A DNA stretch of 64,000 nucleotides from JBMOKU01 sp049324315 (GTDB taxonomy: Bacteria; Bacillota; Clostridia; Peptostreptococcales; Thermotaleaceae). The position numbers and the translations under genes were made by a program. Below the pieces are notes generated by a model. That model did no database searches. It saw only the letters and a program-made list of their open reading frames with translations, and was not told where the DNA came from. The DNA lies in contig JBMOKU010000003.1 in NCBI GenBank assembly GCA_049324315.1, forward strand, positions 1 to 64,000, written 5' to 3'. Positions 8,565 through 16,832 of this stretch are shown here, piece after piece (the first letter of the stretch is position 1; each line of letters opens with the position of its first letter).

Positions 8565-9109
8565 TAGTCTTCGATTCCTTCCCTTGCTCCAATACCCTGC
8601 TTATATGGATGCTTAATCATTTTCACCTCTGAAACATAATCTGCTAAATCAATGATTTCTTGAGGTACATTTCTACCAGTCAAAATCAATTCCATATGTG
8701 CAGGTTTTTGAATAATAAACTGGCAAACCTCTTCTACAGTTAACAGTTTATTGGACAATACCCCCATGATTTCATCAAGAATCAGCATGTTGCATTCTTC
8801 TTCTTTTACGATTTTCTGAGCAAATCGAAACGCTTCTTGAATGTTCCTTTTCAATTCCTGCTTTTCATCATCATTTAAAGTCCAGAAGAACTTTTTTATA
8901 CTTTCAAAGCGAAAAATCTGAAACTGCGGAAATAGTTTCTTTGCCGTATGCAGCTCTCCTGAATCCCCACCCTTTAGAAACTGTATCATATAAACTTTAT
9001 AATCTCTACCAATAGTACGCATGGCCTGACCAATAGCTGCCGTTGTCTTTCCTTTTCCATCGCCTGTATAAACATGTACTAACCCTCGTTCCAGTTTCTT
9101 TTCCAACAT
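8564..9109 (-). CDS. cobO: Corrinoid adenosyltransferase CobO/BtuR (CobA type)
   Basis: Transfers the 5'-deoxyadenosyl group of ATP to cob(I)yrinic acid a,c-diamide or cobinamide. The modified P-loop YTGDGKGKTTAAIG is at residues 15-28 and KMIKHPYKQGIGAREGIE is the characteristic C-terminus. At 181 residues it is the CobA-type rather than the PduO-type enzyme. GGAGG lies 7 bp upstream of the ATG and abuts the 9-bp duplication of the mobile element inserted between cobU and cobO. Confidence 0.94.
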   Translation of the reverse strand: MLEKKLERGLVHVYTGDGKGKTTAAIGQAMRTIGRDYKVYMIQFLKGGDSGELHTAKKLFPQFQIFRFESIKKFFWTLNDDEKQELKRNIQEAFRFAQKIVKEEECNMLILDEIMGVLSNKLLTVEEVCQFIIQKPAHMELILTGRNVPQEIIDLADYVSEVKMIKHPYKQGIGAREGIED

Positions 9110-9121
9110 CGTCCGTCCTCC

Positions 9122-9322
9122 TTATTTTAACTCGTTGTGTTGTGCTAGTTGACGTAGAGTTGCTTTGTGGAGAGGCTTATAGAGTTTGTTAGCGCAGCGG
9201 AAGATTCATTGCATCAACTGTTTGAGCAAAGCGAGTTTTGATGCAACCTGTAGCAAGCTTACAAACTCTAAGCCTCGTAACACTAGCAAATCGGAGTCAA
9301 CTAGCACAACACATTATTTTAA
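9122..9322. mobile_element. MITE-like palindromic element, copy 1 (with 9-bp target duplication)
   Basis: The body runs from 9131 to 9313 (183 bp) and is bordered on both sides by TTATTTTAA (9122-9130 and 9314-9322), a perfect 9-bp direct repeat that looks like a target-site duplication. The ends pair over 17 bp (9137-9153 with 9296-9312). Further in, GAGGCTT and AGAGTTTGT pair with ACAAACTCTAAGCCTC, and TTGCATCAA pairs with TTGATGCAA, so nearly the whole element can fold into one long hairpin on either strand. It has no open reading frame of its own. A close relative lies at 28288-28483. It sits exactly between the cobU stop codon and the cobO ribosome site. Confidence 0.88.
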
Positions 9323-9877
9323 TTTAACAGGTAGTCCGGAAACCACAAGATAAACTTCATCGGCTTCCTGTGCGATCATTTGGTTGATTCGCCCCGCTAT
9401 ATCTCTAAAAATGCGGGATAATCTGTTTTCAGGTACAATTCCCATGCCCAACTCATTCGTTACCATAATGATATGCACTTGATGCTGCCTTATCACCTGA
9501 ATCAGCATTTGGAATTGCTCCCGTATGGATGCTTCTATTTGATCAACGGTTTCATAGGATACTTTATTCCAATCCACATTCTTATGCTCAAACATCAAGT
9601 TCGTAACCATAATAGTCACACAGTCCAGTAAAATGATTTTGTGTTCTTTGGCAATCTTAGGAATAAGCAAATACATATCCCTAAATCCTTCATAGGTTGT
9701 CCATTCTTGAGGCCGTGACATCTGATGCTTTTTTATTCGGTCCTTCATACCCTCATCAAAAGGAATGGCTGTAGCAAGATATGCAGCCTTCAAAGAAGAT
9801 TTCTTGACAAGTTCTTCTGAGAAGCTGCTTTTTCCACTTCTTGCACCACCGGTGACCAAGGTAATTTTTCCGTCCAA
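9314..9877 (-). CDS. cobU: Adenosylcobinamide kinase / guanylyltransferase CobU
   Basis: A bifunctional enzyme that phosphorylates adenosylcobinamide and then guanylylates it to AdoCbi-GDP, the substrate of CobS. The P-loop is TGGARSGKS at the N-terminus, and the histidine of KKHQMSRPQEW corresponds to the guanylylated residue. At 187 residues it is normal. Translation starts at TTG 9877 behind TAAGGAGTG. The stop codon (9314-9316) lies inside the target duplication of the inserted element, so the reading frame is intact. cobO lies 204 bp downstream because of that insertion. Confidence 0.94.
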   Translation of the reverse strand: MDGKITLVTGGARSGKSSFSEELVKKSSLKAAYLATAIPFDEGMKDRIKKHQMSRPQEWTTYEGFRDMYLLIPKIAKEHKIILLDCVTIMVTNLMFEHKNVDWNKVSYETVDQIEASIREQFQMLIQVIRQHQVHIIMVTNELGMGIVPENRLSRIFRDIAGRINQMIAQEADEVYLVVSGLPVKLK

Positions 9878-9933
9878 TGTATCACTCCTTATTCTTTCTC
9901 CATACCCGCTACAAGATAGTTCTGTGTTTTATT

Positions 9934-9961
9934 CGGGTGGCTGTAGGCAGCCACCCCTACG
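9934..9961. repeat. REP-like palindrome
   Basis: GGGTGGCTG-TAGG-CAGCCACCC is a perfect 9-bp stem with a 4-nt loop, continuing into CTACG, in the spacer upstream of cobU. It has no T-run, so it is not a terminator. GC-rich palindromes ending in CCCCTACG resemble small dispersed REP-type repeats of clostridial genomes; that is inference. Confidence 0.5.
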
Positions 9962-10074
9962 TTTTAGTCGTACCATCAAAAAATATGTCCCTATCTAGTG
10001 ACTGTCTCATTTAAAATATAACAGATTTTATATGCCTATGCAATGATAGTACACTGTCGAAGACATGCATAGTT

Positions 10075-11424
10075 CTAACAGATAAATTGATATACCTCGT
10101 TTTCTTTCAATTCCTTCCCTTCAATTCTCATTTTTTCTCCCCTTGCATCAACAACAAATATATCAACCAGCTCATTGTACGGAGACACATATTCTATAGA
10201 AAGCTTGCATTCCTCTTCATTGGCAATCATGATCCACCTCGCTTGATCACCGATCTTCTCTTCATATACATCCTTTGTTCGATTCTGAGTATCATATAAA
10301 ACAACTGTATCATCGAAGCGAAGCTTTGCTATTTTAATTCTTCCCTTACCATGGATCAATATACTGACATAATGATCAGGTGATTCATGATGGCTTCTAT
10401 ATAAATGATCTGTATCAATATTTAATTTTTTACCAATGACAAACATACACTTTCCCAGTATATCTGTATGGGATCCCTGTACTATATAAGTATCTCCTTC
10501 AATGGCTAATACACTCTTCATCATCACAGTTCCGTCGCCTTCTTTCGACTTTGAGGCTCCTACGACTTTCCCATCCGACCATCGGTCATCTTTATGCATA
10601 GCCCGTTTGTCTATTTGTAGATGCTGATTTGTTTCTACCCCCTTTCCACAGATAAGCGTTACTTTAACTCTTCGACGTCTCAAAATATCGGCATTTTGAT
10701 TCAAACCGTCTAGAAAAGTATTTCTCCATTTCATGCGATCATAGGAAAGAAAATTCATTTGCTTCTGGCTGTCCAGAAAATATAAAAAATCTCCGTATTT
10801 TTTTGCTGGAATTAAATCTCCAGCTCCTTTTAAAGAATTATGTATGGTATCCATATCATTTCCCTTGCCATATACCTTTTCTAAAACCCAAATATATCCT
10901 TCTAATAAGGCTCTAAAAATATTGGCCTTCACATCCTTTTCATAGGGTAGCTGTCCCCCTGACCAAAAATAATATGCATTTACCGCGCCTGCATTAGGCG
11001 TAGCAATCATAATGAGATTATCAACATCATATCGATACTCCTTGCTTTGGATATATGCCCTTGAGACCAGACCTCCCATGCTGTGGCAAATAATGTCTAC
11101 CTTCCGGGCCCTGCATTTGGTTTTTGCTTGATTGATGACCTCCATCAAATATTGTTTTGCACAACCATCACACGCTTTTCGCCAATCATAAAAGGCGATA
11201 AATAAATCCTTGTTTTTCTTAAATCCCAGGCCTTCCAGCTTTTCAACAAAGGGTTCATAAACGGGAGCTGCCATTCCAAATCCCCATTCACCGCTTCCTG
11301 GTACAATCTCATCACTCATGGAACCATATAATCCAGGCACAAAAACAATAGGGTTCTTGGCTTTCTTGTAAAACTTATTCGACAGCATTTGAAAAAGACC
11401 AAATGTCGTAAATACCTGATACAC
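10075..11424 (-). CDS. Lipase-like alpha/beta hydrolase (LCAT-related)
   Basis: About 449 residues. NPIVFVPGLYGS is the oxyanion region of lipases, and the nucleophile elbow is CHSMGG within VDIICHSMGGLVSRAYI. The N-terminal two thirds resemble the lecithin:cholesterol acyltransferase/lipase group. The last 130 residues are beta-rich and of unknown role. No signal peptide is visible, so a cytoplasmic location is likely. GTG 11424 is preferred because GGAGGGG lies 5 bp upstream; GTG 11469, touching the ogt stop, is an alternative. It is the last gene of a run with ogt and DUF2225. The substrate cannot be told from sequence. Confidence 0.75.
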   Translation of the reverse strand: MYQVFTTFGLFQMLSNKFYKKAKNPIVFVPGLYGSMSDEIVPGSGEWGFGMAAPVYEPFVEKLEGLGFKKNKDLFIAFYDWRKACDGCAKQYLMEVINQAKTKCRARKVDIICHSMGGLVSRAYIQSKEYRYDVDNLIMIATPNAGAVNAYYFWSGGQLPYEKDVKANIFRALLEGYIWVLEKVYGKGNDMDTIHNSLKGAGDLIPAKKYGDFLYFLDSQKQMNFLSYDRMKWRNTFLDGLNQNADILRRRRVKVTLICGKGVETNQHLQIDKRAMHKDDRWSDGKVVGASKSKEGDGTVMMKSVLAIEGDTYIVQGSHTDILGKCMFVIGKKLNIDTDHLYRSHHESPDHYVSILIHGKGRIKIAKLRFDDTVVLYDTQNRTKDVYEEKIGDQARWIMIANEEECKLSIEYVSPYNELVDIFVVDARGEKMRIEGKELKENEVYQFIC

Positions 11425-11469
11425 AATATCCCCTCCAGCTTGTTTACAAACAAAAAGAAAAGCTGTCAC

Positions 11470-11994
11470 TTAACCCGTAACAACTTTTCCTTCGTTAATC
11501 GCTATACCTTCTAATGTTAAAAGCCTCGTTTTTATATGTAAGCCACCGCCATAGCCCACCAGTTTTCCATCACTGCCCACAACTCTATGACAAGGAACAA
11601 TGATTGGGATATTATTCTTATTATTGGCCATGCCAATAGCCCGATATCCCTTGAGACAACCAACCTTTTCAGCTATATTCTTGTAACTGTACACCTGACC
11701 ATAAGGTATATCTGCCAATGCACGCCAAACTTTTTGCTGAAAAGCCGTGCCTATCAAATCCAGTTCAACTTCAAAGTATTTTAGTTTTTTCTGAAAATAC
11801 AAATCCAGTTGATTTACGATATACGCATTCCTATCATCATCTTCTATAGCTTCATCAAAATGTTTTTCCATCCAACGAAAAAAATCCATTGTATTTTCTT
11901 CTTGCAGCTTCAACTTACATAAACCACTGTCACTGGATGCAAGATATATTTCCCCTAATGGTGTTTGCGTCTTAGAAAAGTAAACATTCCTCAT
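11470..11994 (-). CDS. ogt: Methylated-DNA--protein-cysteine methyltransferase Ogt
   Basis: A suicide repair protein that takes alkyl groups from O6-alkylguanine in DNA. The acceptor cysteine is in IPIIVPCHRVVGSDGKLVGYGGG and the DNA-binding helix region is YGQVYSYKNIAEKVG. The 174-residue length fits Ogt-type proteins without the Ada zinc domain. It starts 3 bp after the DUF2225 gene and ends next to the lipase gene, so the three are probably co-transcribed. Confidence 0.93.
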   Translation of the reverse strand: MRNVYFSKTQTPLGEIYLASSDSGLCKLKLQEENTMDFFRWMEKHFDEAIEDDDRNAYIVNQLDLYFQKKLKYFEVELDLIGTAFQQKVWRALADIPYGQVYSYKNIAEKVGCLKGYRAIGMANNKNNIPIIVPCHRVVGSDGKLVGYGGGLHIKTRLLTLEGIAINEGKVVTG

Positions 11995-11997
11995 TGC

Positions 11998-12735
11998 TCA
12001 ACCCACCTGTGCACTTTCTTGTTCTCCTTCAAAACCTTTGATTCCCTGTTCCAGTTTTTGCTTTGCTGCTTTATATTCATCCTTCGCAATACGCCACTGC
12101 TCTCTAGCAAGACTTTCCAGCTGCTTTTTCCTTTTTATTTCTCGATTTCCAACAGCTTTATTGAAGTAATCAATGGATACCTCATAATTTCCCAGTTTTC
12201 GGTTTAGTTCGCCCAGCAGATATAAGACGGATACCTCATCCATATTCCCTAAGGATGCGTTTTCATGCAAGAATGCGTGTTCAATATTCTCGGCGGCAAA
12301 CCTTAAGAATGTTTCTTCTCTTTCATCCTGGATATATCGATGCAGCCATGCCAATCGTAAACAGATCATGCCAATAACGCCCTTTTGCATACTCAAAACC
12401 TGTGCGTTAACTAAAGCCAGTTTATAGGCTTCTATGGCATCCTGCGCTGATCTCTTTTCACCATAGCTTCGCTGTACCCATTTGGATGAAATACTGCTCA
12501 TAATTAGTTTTTTTCCTGCTGCTGTTAACTCATGAAATGCACTCTCTAAAGCAGAATATCCACACATCGGGCAAACATACACACCGTAGAAGATAGGGTT
12601 CTCACTGCTATAATATACACAAAAATCCGTATCTCTCTTATCAATCCGCAACGCCGAAGTTCTTACTTTCTTGGTATGAAAATAATTGTTGCAGACAGGG
12701 CATTTAATCTCTTTGTCATAAAGAGCTTCGACCAT
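11998..12735 (-). CDS. DUF2225 family protein (zinc-ribbon plus helical repeats)
   Basis: The N-terminal 65 residues have two cysteine pairs, CPVCNNYF and CPMCGYSA, likely binding one zinc. The rest is alpha-helical and TPR-like (AYKLALVNAQ, IDYFNKAVGN) with a coiled-coil tail. This is the DUF2225 layout found in many Clostridia and Bacilli; no biochemical role is established. The start is supported by AAAGAGGTG. It is the first gene of the DUF2225-ogt-lipase run. Confidence 0.8.
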   Translation of the reverse strand: MVEALYDKEIKCPVCNNYFHTKKVRTSALRIDKRDTDFCVYYSSENPIFYGVYVCPMCGYSALESAFHELTAAGKKLIMSSISSKWVQRSYGEKRSAQDAIEAYKLALVNAQVLSMQKGVIGMICLRLAWLHRYIQDEREETFLRFAAENIEHAFLHENASLGNMDEVSVLYLLGELNRKLGNYEVSIDYFNKAVGNREIKRKKQLESLAREQWRIAKDEYKAAKQKLEQGIKGFEGEQESAQVG

Positions 12736-12782
12736 GCTTTCACCTCTTTCGTGTCTTTACAATGATGCTATAATACACTTCT

Positions 12783-14222
12783 CTATTCATTTGATGCTGG
12801 TGTCTCTTCAATTTTTTCTTCAGTCTTTTCTTCGGCCTTCGTTTCAGGTTTTTTCACCGGTTTCTTTTTGGTCCCTTTTATAATTACTTTCTTTTGAGGC
12901 TTGTAATAATCTTTTGCAATCCTCTCTCTTCCTACTTCAACGCCATTTTCATAAAGTATCTTATAGGTAGTAATACGGTATCCGTCTCTACCTTCTTTTT
13001 CAATACGCTCTTCGCCTTCCAGTAAGTTACTATCATATTTAATTTCAACAGTTCTCGGCACCATTTGATCCTGAACAGAAAGTACCTTGGTCACTCTGTT
13101 GTCTATCTTATATCCATATATATTTACTGTCAAATGACTTCCTTTTACATAACTCTCTAAATAGATTGGATAAGGATTTGAATTTGCGAATTTAAAATCC
13201 AAGACACCATAAGAAACCGTGGCATCCTGCCCCTTTGGAACATATGTAGACGGAATGCTATGATTGGATCTTTCCTTTACTTCAAGATTACTTAAAAGGA
13301 TTGCATTATACAATGTACTTGATACCTGGCAAACCCCTCCGCCAAGACCATCGACCAATTCACCTTGAAAAATAACGGGAGCATCTTGATAACCTCGTTC
13401 CTTGGATCTAGGTCCAACAACTTCATTAAAAGAAAAAACCTCGCCAGGTAGCAGCACCTTACCGTTCAATGCTCTAGAAGCCAGCACAATATTATTTGTT
13501 CTGTTCACACTGGAAGAACTGAATTTTGTCATATACACCCCAAGCAAGTCATGGATATAGCTTAAACTTTCAGAAGTCACCTTTGGAGATTCCATTTCAA
13601 CAGTAAGATCAATAATAATTTCGTCTTCTTTTCTACTTTCCTGAAGCTTATCCAAAATATTTTTTTTAGTTTCCTGTACATTTAGTTTAAGACCCACTTG
13701 CTCTTGGGTAATTAAAAACTCTCCGTTTTTCCTAGTAATGACAGCATCCTTCGCCGGCTTATTAACGGTCCTTTCAATCTCCGTCAATACTTTTTCTACT
13801 TTATTACTATCATACAAAGGAAGAAGTTCAATATTATATGGCACCTTATATAGAGATATTACTTTCTGTATTCTTTCAAAATATGAGCCTTCTCTTCCCA
13901 CTTGGTAGGCTTCATGGACAGCTTTTGTGTAGTCAAAGGTATAACCGATATCCTCACTGGTTAGATCCCATAGCTTATCTCCATAGCCAAGCTGTATTTT
14001 CTTATCCTCTCCACGAAAATACTCTTGCAGTTTTTGTTGGGCATCAACGGTTGATAATCCACCAACATCCATGTTTTCTATTGTAACGCCAGGATATATT
14101 GTATCTCTATTTAATAAAAAGAAAAGAATTCCGGTTGTGGAAATCAAAAAGCATAAGAGTACAATGATTACTCCTGTTATTGCATTAGAAGTGCTTGATT
14201 TCGCTCTGGCGTTTGTTTCCAA
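12783..14222 (-). CDS. VanW family membrane-anchored cell-wall protein
   Basis: An N-terminal membrane anchor (residues ~13-37) is followed by a peptidoglycan-binding-type domain (YPGVTIENMDVGGLSTVDAQ) and then the VanW domain (VNRTNNIVLASRALNGKVLLPGEVFSFN..., GGGVCQVSSTLYNAILL). The C-terminus is a Lys/Glu-rich tail after a G5-like segment. The length is 479 residues. TTG 14222 is chosen because GGAGGGAGG lies 6-12 bp before it. Despite the name, VanW proteins are widespread in Firmicutes and do not show glycopeptide resistance on their own. Confidence 0.85.
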   Translation of the reverse strand: METNARAKSSTSNAITGVIIVLLCFLISTTGILFFLLNRDTIYPGVTIENMDVGGLSTVDAQQKLQEYFRGEDKKIQLGYGDKLWDLTSEDIGYTFDYTKAVHEAYQVGREGSYFERIQKVISLYKVPYNIELLPLYDSNKVEKVLTEIERTVNKPAKDAVITRKNGEFLITQEQVGLKLNVQETKKNILDKLQESRKEDEIIIDLTVEMESPKVTSESLSYIHDLLGVYMTKFSSSSVNRTNNIVLASRALNGKVLLPGEVFSFNEVVGPRSKERGYQDAPVIFQGELVDGLGGGVCQVSSTLYNAILLSNLEVKERSNHSIPSTYVPKGQDATVSYGVLDFKFANSNPYPIYLESYVKGSHLTVNIYGYKIDNRVTKVLSVQDQMVPRTVEIKYDSNLLEGEERIEKEGRDGYRITTYKILYENGVEVGRERIAKDYYKPQKKVIIKGTKKKPVKKPETKAEEKTEEKIEETPASNE

Positions 14223-14591
14223 GACTGCTCCTCCCTCCAGCAAATTGTATTTGTCTGTTTGTACAACGCATCATATGTTTCTAATTCTATAGTATTAAAG
14301 TGCCAGATTGTATATTACTAATATACAACATATTTAGATCATTGAACATAATGTAATAGAAATTTAATTGTGACGTATAACAGTAACATCTTTACGACAT
14401 TCTGCATAATAATGTAGTGGACATGGGTCCACAAAGTCTTTCCCCTTTATTATGGAGGGAGATATCTCCCTCCTTTTTTCTCACCCATGCTATCAGAATC
14501 CATTCTTATCACAGAAGAAAACAATGAAAGCATGCATTCTGTAGAATAATTTTATCCTGTCTTCATATAATAGTATCATAGTATCATACAT
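14223..14591. other. Intergenic region, no protein gene
   Basis: This 369-bp AT-rich gap holds the promoter side of the VanW gene, a plus-strand hairpin GTGGAC-ATGG-GTCCAC (14417-14432), an orphan plus-strand terminator (14454-14479) and a TATAAT box at 14566-14571 about 20 bp before the tRNA. No convincing -35 box was seen for the tRNA. A small plus-strand RNA ending at the orphan terminator is possible. Confidence 0.5.
14454..14479 (+). terminator. Orphan plus-strand terminator
   Basis: GGAGGGAG-ATAT-CTCCCTCC followed by TTTTTT is a strong rho-independent terminator on the plus strand. There is no plus-strand gene upstream of it, only the divergent VanW gene, so it suggests an unannotated short transcript. 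Confidence 0.75.
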
Positions 14592-14666
14592 CGCGGAGTA
14601 GAGCAGCGGGAGCTCGTCGGGCTCATAACCCGGAGGCCGCAGGTTCGAATCCTGCCTCCGCAACCA
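14592..14666 (+). tRNA. Initiator tRNA-fMet (CAT)
   Basis: A complete 75-nt cloverleaf with encoded CCA: acceptor CGCGGAG/CTCCGCA, D stem GAGC/GCTC, anticodon arm TCGGG-CTCATAA-CCCGG and T arm GCAGG-TTCGAAT-CCTGC. The unpaired C1/A72 and the three consecutive G-C pairs in the anticodon stem mark it as the initiator tRNA. The D loop (AGCGGGA) is short. It is the only plus-strand gene in this area. Confidence 0.97.
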
Positions 14667-14668
14667 AG

Positions 14669-14699
14669 AAAAAAAGCTGGAGAAACCCTCTAGCTTTTT
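14669..14699. terminator. Bidirectional terminator between tRNA-fMet and the FtsA-like gene
   Basis: AAAAAGCTGGAG-AAACC-CTCTAGCTTTTT forms a 12-bp stem with one G-U pair. T-runs occur on both strands, so it serves the plus-strand tRNA and the convergent minus-strand gene, whose stop codon touches it. Confidence 0.88.
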
Positions 14700-16768
14700 C
14701 ACTTGCTCCAAAATATTTCAATCTTATCACCATGTTGAATTGCATCCGTATAATTTGCTCTTCTGCCATTAAGCGTTAGATTCAATATGCCCTTGACTCT
14801 CGATCGATCAAAGTGAATGTGATTAAAAATCTCTACAAAGATCATCTGCTGGTTTTTACGCTTGAATACCTTAGGCTCTCCGTTAACCGTAACTTCTATA
14901 ATATCCTCATCTCCACCCACTGTTTCCTTGCTTTGACTATGGTTTTGATCGATATTCTCATCCTTCACACGTAATTCATTGATGCAGTTGTTTCCATTTT
15001 CATCTGTCTTTTTTTTTGGCTTTGTCACGATTATATCTCTGTTTTTCAACATGTAATCTGTGCCAACTGCCACATCATTTACATAAATGTTAAATTTCTC
15101 ATGATCAATTTCAAATCTTTTCATCATATCTTCAATACTCTGAATAGCTGTATATTCAATGACATCACCGTCTTTTAGTGCGTAGTTTAGATCTCTTATT
15201 TCCCCGTTAACAAAAATATGATTCACCAAAGTGACATCTAGTCCATTCAACGAAACGATCTTCATGTTCTTTACTAAATCTTTCAGTAATACATGAGCAT
15301 CTTTTCCATCTGCAGCTTCTTCTACAACAATGGCATCTTTATTTTTTATTTTCGTATCTAAACTACACGGTTTCCCATTGCAATATATCCTGGCTGGTTC
15401 ACCGGGCTGGCCAAGGACTGTTTTCTTCTCTTTATTCAAGGTGTATTCCAGATTTTTTCCTCTTCGCGCGATCAATTTTCTGGCATTATATCCAATTAAC
15501 ACCAGCGCATCCGAGATGAACATTTGTCTTGTATTAAAAAGTTTAATCATATGACCATTTACGTTCACTTGTAGGAAATCATGTTGTCTGTCTTTTACAG
15601 CGATTAAACCAATACCAATTGGTGTAATGAATTCGGGACCTTCAAGTTTGCTGCATTGAAATTCAATGTTTTCAATGATTTCCGTACCTCTAACCACAAC
15701 CCGCTCCTTTGGCAGGCCTAGCTTGTCAGCCAGATGCTCCGTAAAAGTAGGAACTTGACTGCCACCGCCAATGCAGAACACCGCACTGGGTGTTTTCCCG
15801 TTAAAAGCTATGACCTTATCTGCTATTTCTTCCGCCAGCTTCTTGATCATCTCTGAGACCTTTTCGATGATTTCTTGTGATGATTGCGTATAAGGTATAC
15901 CTACAATGTCTACGAAGGTATGGACATCCTTTTTATTTAGCGAGATTTTCAACTGCTCTGCCGTGTCAAAATCCAACAAATAGCTTTGCATTAACGCTTC
16001 CGTAATTTCATCCCCCGCCACCGAGGCCATAGCATAGGCTACAATCGTACCGTCCTGTGTTATTGCAATATCTGAAGTGCCAGCACCTATATCAATCAAA
16101 GCAAGATTTAACAGTCGAAATTTTGGAGGGATAGCTACATGAATTGCAGCGATGGGCTCCAGTGTAAGATTCATGACTTCTAAACCGACTTTGTGCATCA
16201 CGGAATATAAGCTGTCAACAACGACATGAGGCAAAAAGGTAGCAAGAACATCTGCCCCCATCTTATTCCCTCTATGTCCTTTTAAGGACATGATCATGCC
16301 ATCATTGAGATAGTAGTTTACGACAGTATAGCCAACACAATAATATTTAGGCTCTTTTGAATCTACCTCTTTATTCAAAGCATCCTGTGCCTTTTGTATC
16401 CCTTGAATTTCCAAGCTATCAATCATGGCCTTATCGATTTCTTTCGTAACATCTATTTCTTGATCGATTCGTATGCGATATGTCTTCAGTGCGCGACCTG
16501 CTGCGGCAATAGCCACATATTTCAGTTCCGTATTAAGTCTTTTCTCCAGGTTTTCTTTCACTTTTTTGGCTACATCAGCAACTTTGTCGATATCGTGGAT
16601 TTGTCCGTCATACATGGCACGGCTGGGATGCTCTAATATTTCTGTATCAATAATCGTATATTTTTCTCCCTCCATCTTACCCACAATTCCTACGACATTC
16701 CTTGTTCCTATATCCAATGAAAAAATAAGCTCATGGGGATTCATTTGTACTTTTTCAGCTTGTGTCAC
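14699..16768 (-). CDS. FtsA-like actin-fold ATPase with long C-terminal extension
   Basis: About 689 residues. The first ~370 form an FtsA/PilM-type actin fold: phosphate-1 loop SLDIGTRNVVGIVG, phosphate-2 loop LIDIGAGTSDIAI and adenosine motif CIGGGSQVPTF. The remaining ~310 residues hold repeated segments of the kind GxxxxLNYALKDGDVIEYTA, with VNGE, VNDV and LNGR turns, that read like tandem small beta-grasp or S4-like modules. Ordinary FtsA is ~420 residues and ends in a membrane-targeting helix, which is not seen here. It is therefore unlikely to be the division FtsA itself. GTG 16768 follows AAAGGGGTG. It stands alone, 65 bp from nth. Confidence 0.78.
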   Translation of the reverse strand: MTQAEKVQMNPHELIFSLDIGTRNVVGIVGKMEGEKYTIIDTEILEHPSRAMYDGQIHDIDKVADVAKKVKENLEKRLNTELKYVAIAAAGRALKTYRIRIDQEIDVTKEIDKAMIDSLEIQGIQKAQDALNKEVDSKEPKYYCVGYTVVNYYLNDGMIMSLKGHRGNKMGADVLATFLPHVVVDSLYSVMHKVGLEVMNLTLEPIAAIHVAIPPKFRLLNLALIDIGAGTSDIAITQDGTIVAYAMASVAGDEITEALMQSYLLDFDTAEQLKISLNKKDVHTFVDIVGIPYTQSSQEIIEKVSEMIKKLAEEIADKVIAFNGKTPSAVFCIGGGSQVPTFTEHLADKLGLPKERVVVRGTEIIENIEFQCSKLEGPEFITPIGIGLIAVKDRQHDFLQVNVNGHMIKLFNTRQMFISDALVLIGYNARKLIARRGKNLEYTLNKEKKTVLGQPGEPARIYCNGKPCSLDTKIKNKDAIVVEEAADGKDAHVLLKDLVKNMKIVSLNGLDVTLVNHIFVNGEIRDLNYALKDGDVIEYTAIQSIEDMMKRFEIDHEKFNIYVNDVAVGTDYMLKNRDIIVTKPKKKTDENGNNCINELRVKDENIDQNHSQSKETVGGDEDIIEVTVNGEPKVFKRKNQQMIFVEIFNHIHFDRSRVKGILNLTLNGRRANYTDAIQHGDKIEIFWSK

Positions 16769-16832
16769 GGACTGCACCCCTTTCTATTCCCATTCAATCT
16801 ACATATTCTTCAAAAAACACCTTTTTCCTCCT

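Noticed and set aside
14493..14711. A 72-codon minus-strand reading frame across the tRNA gene
   Set aside because: It is the antisense of tRNA-fMet and its terminator, with no ribosome site or family match.
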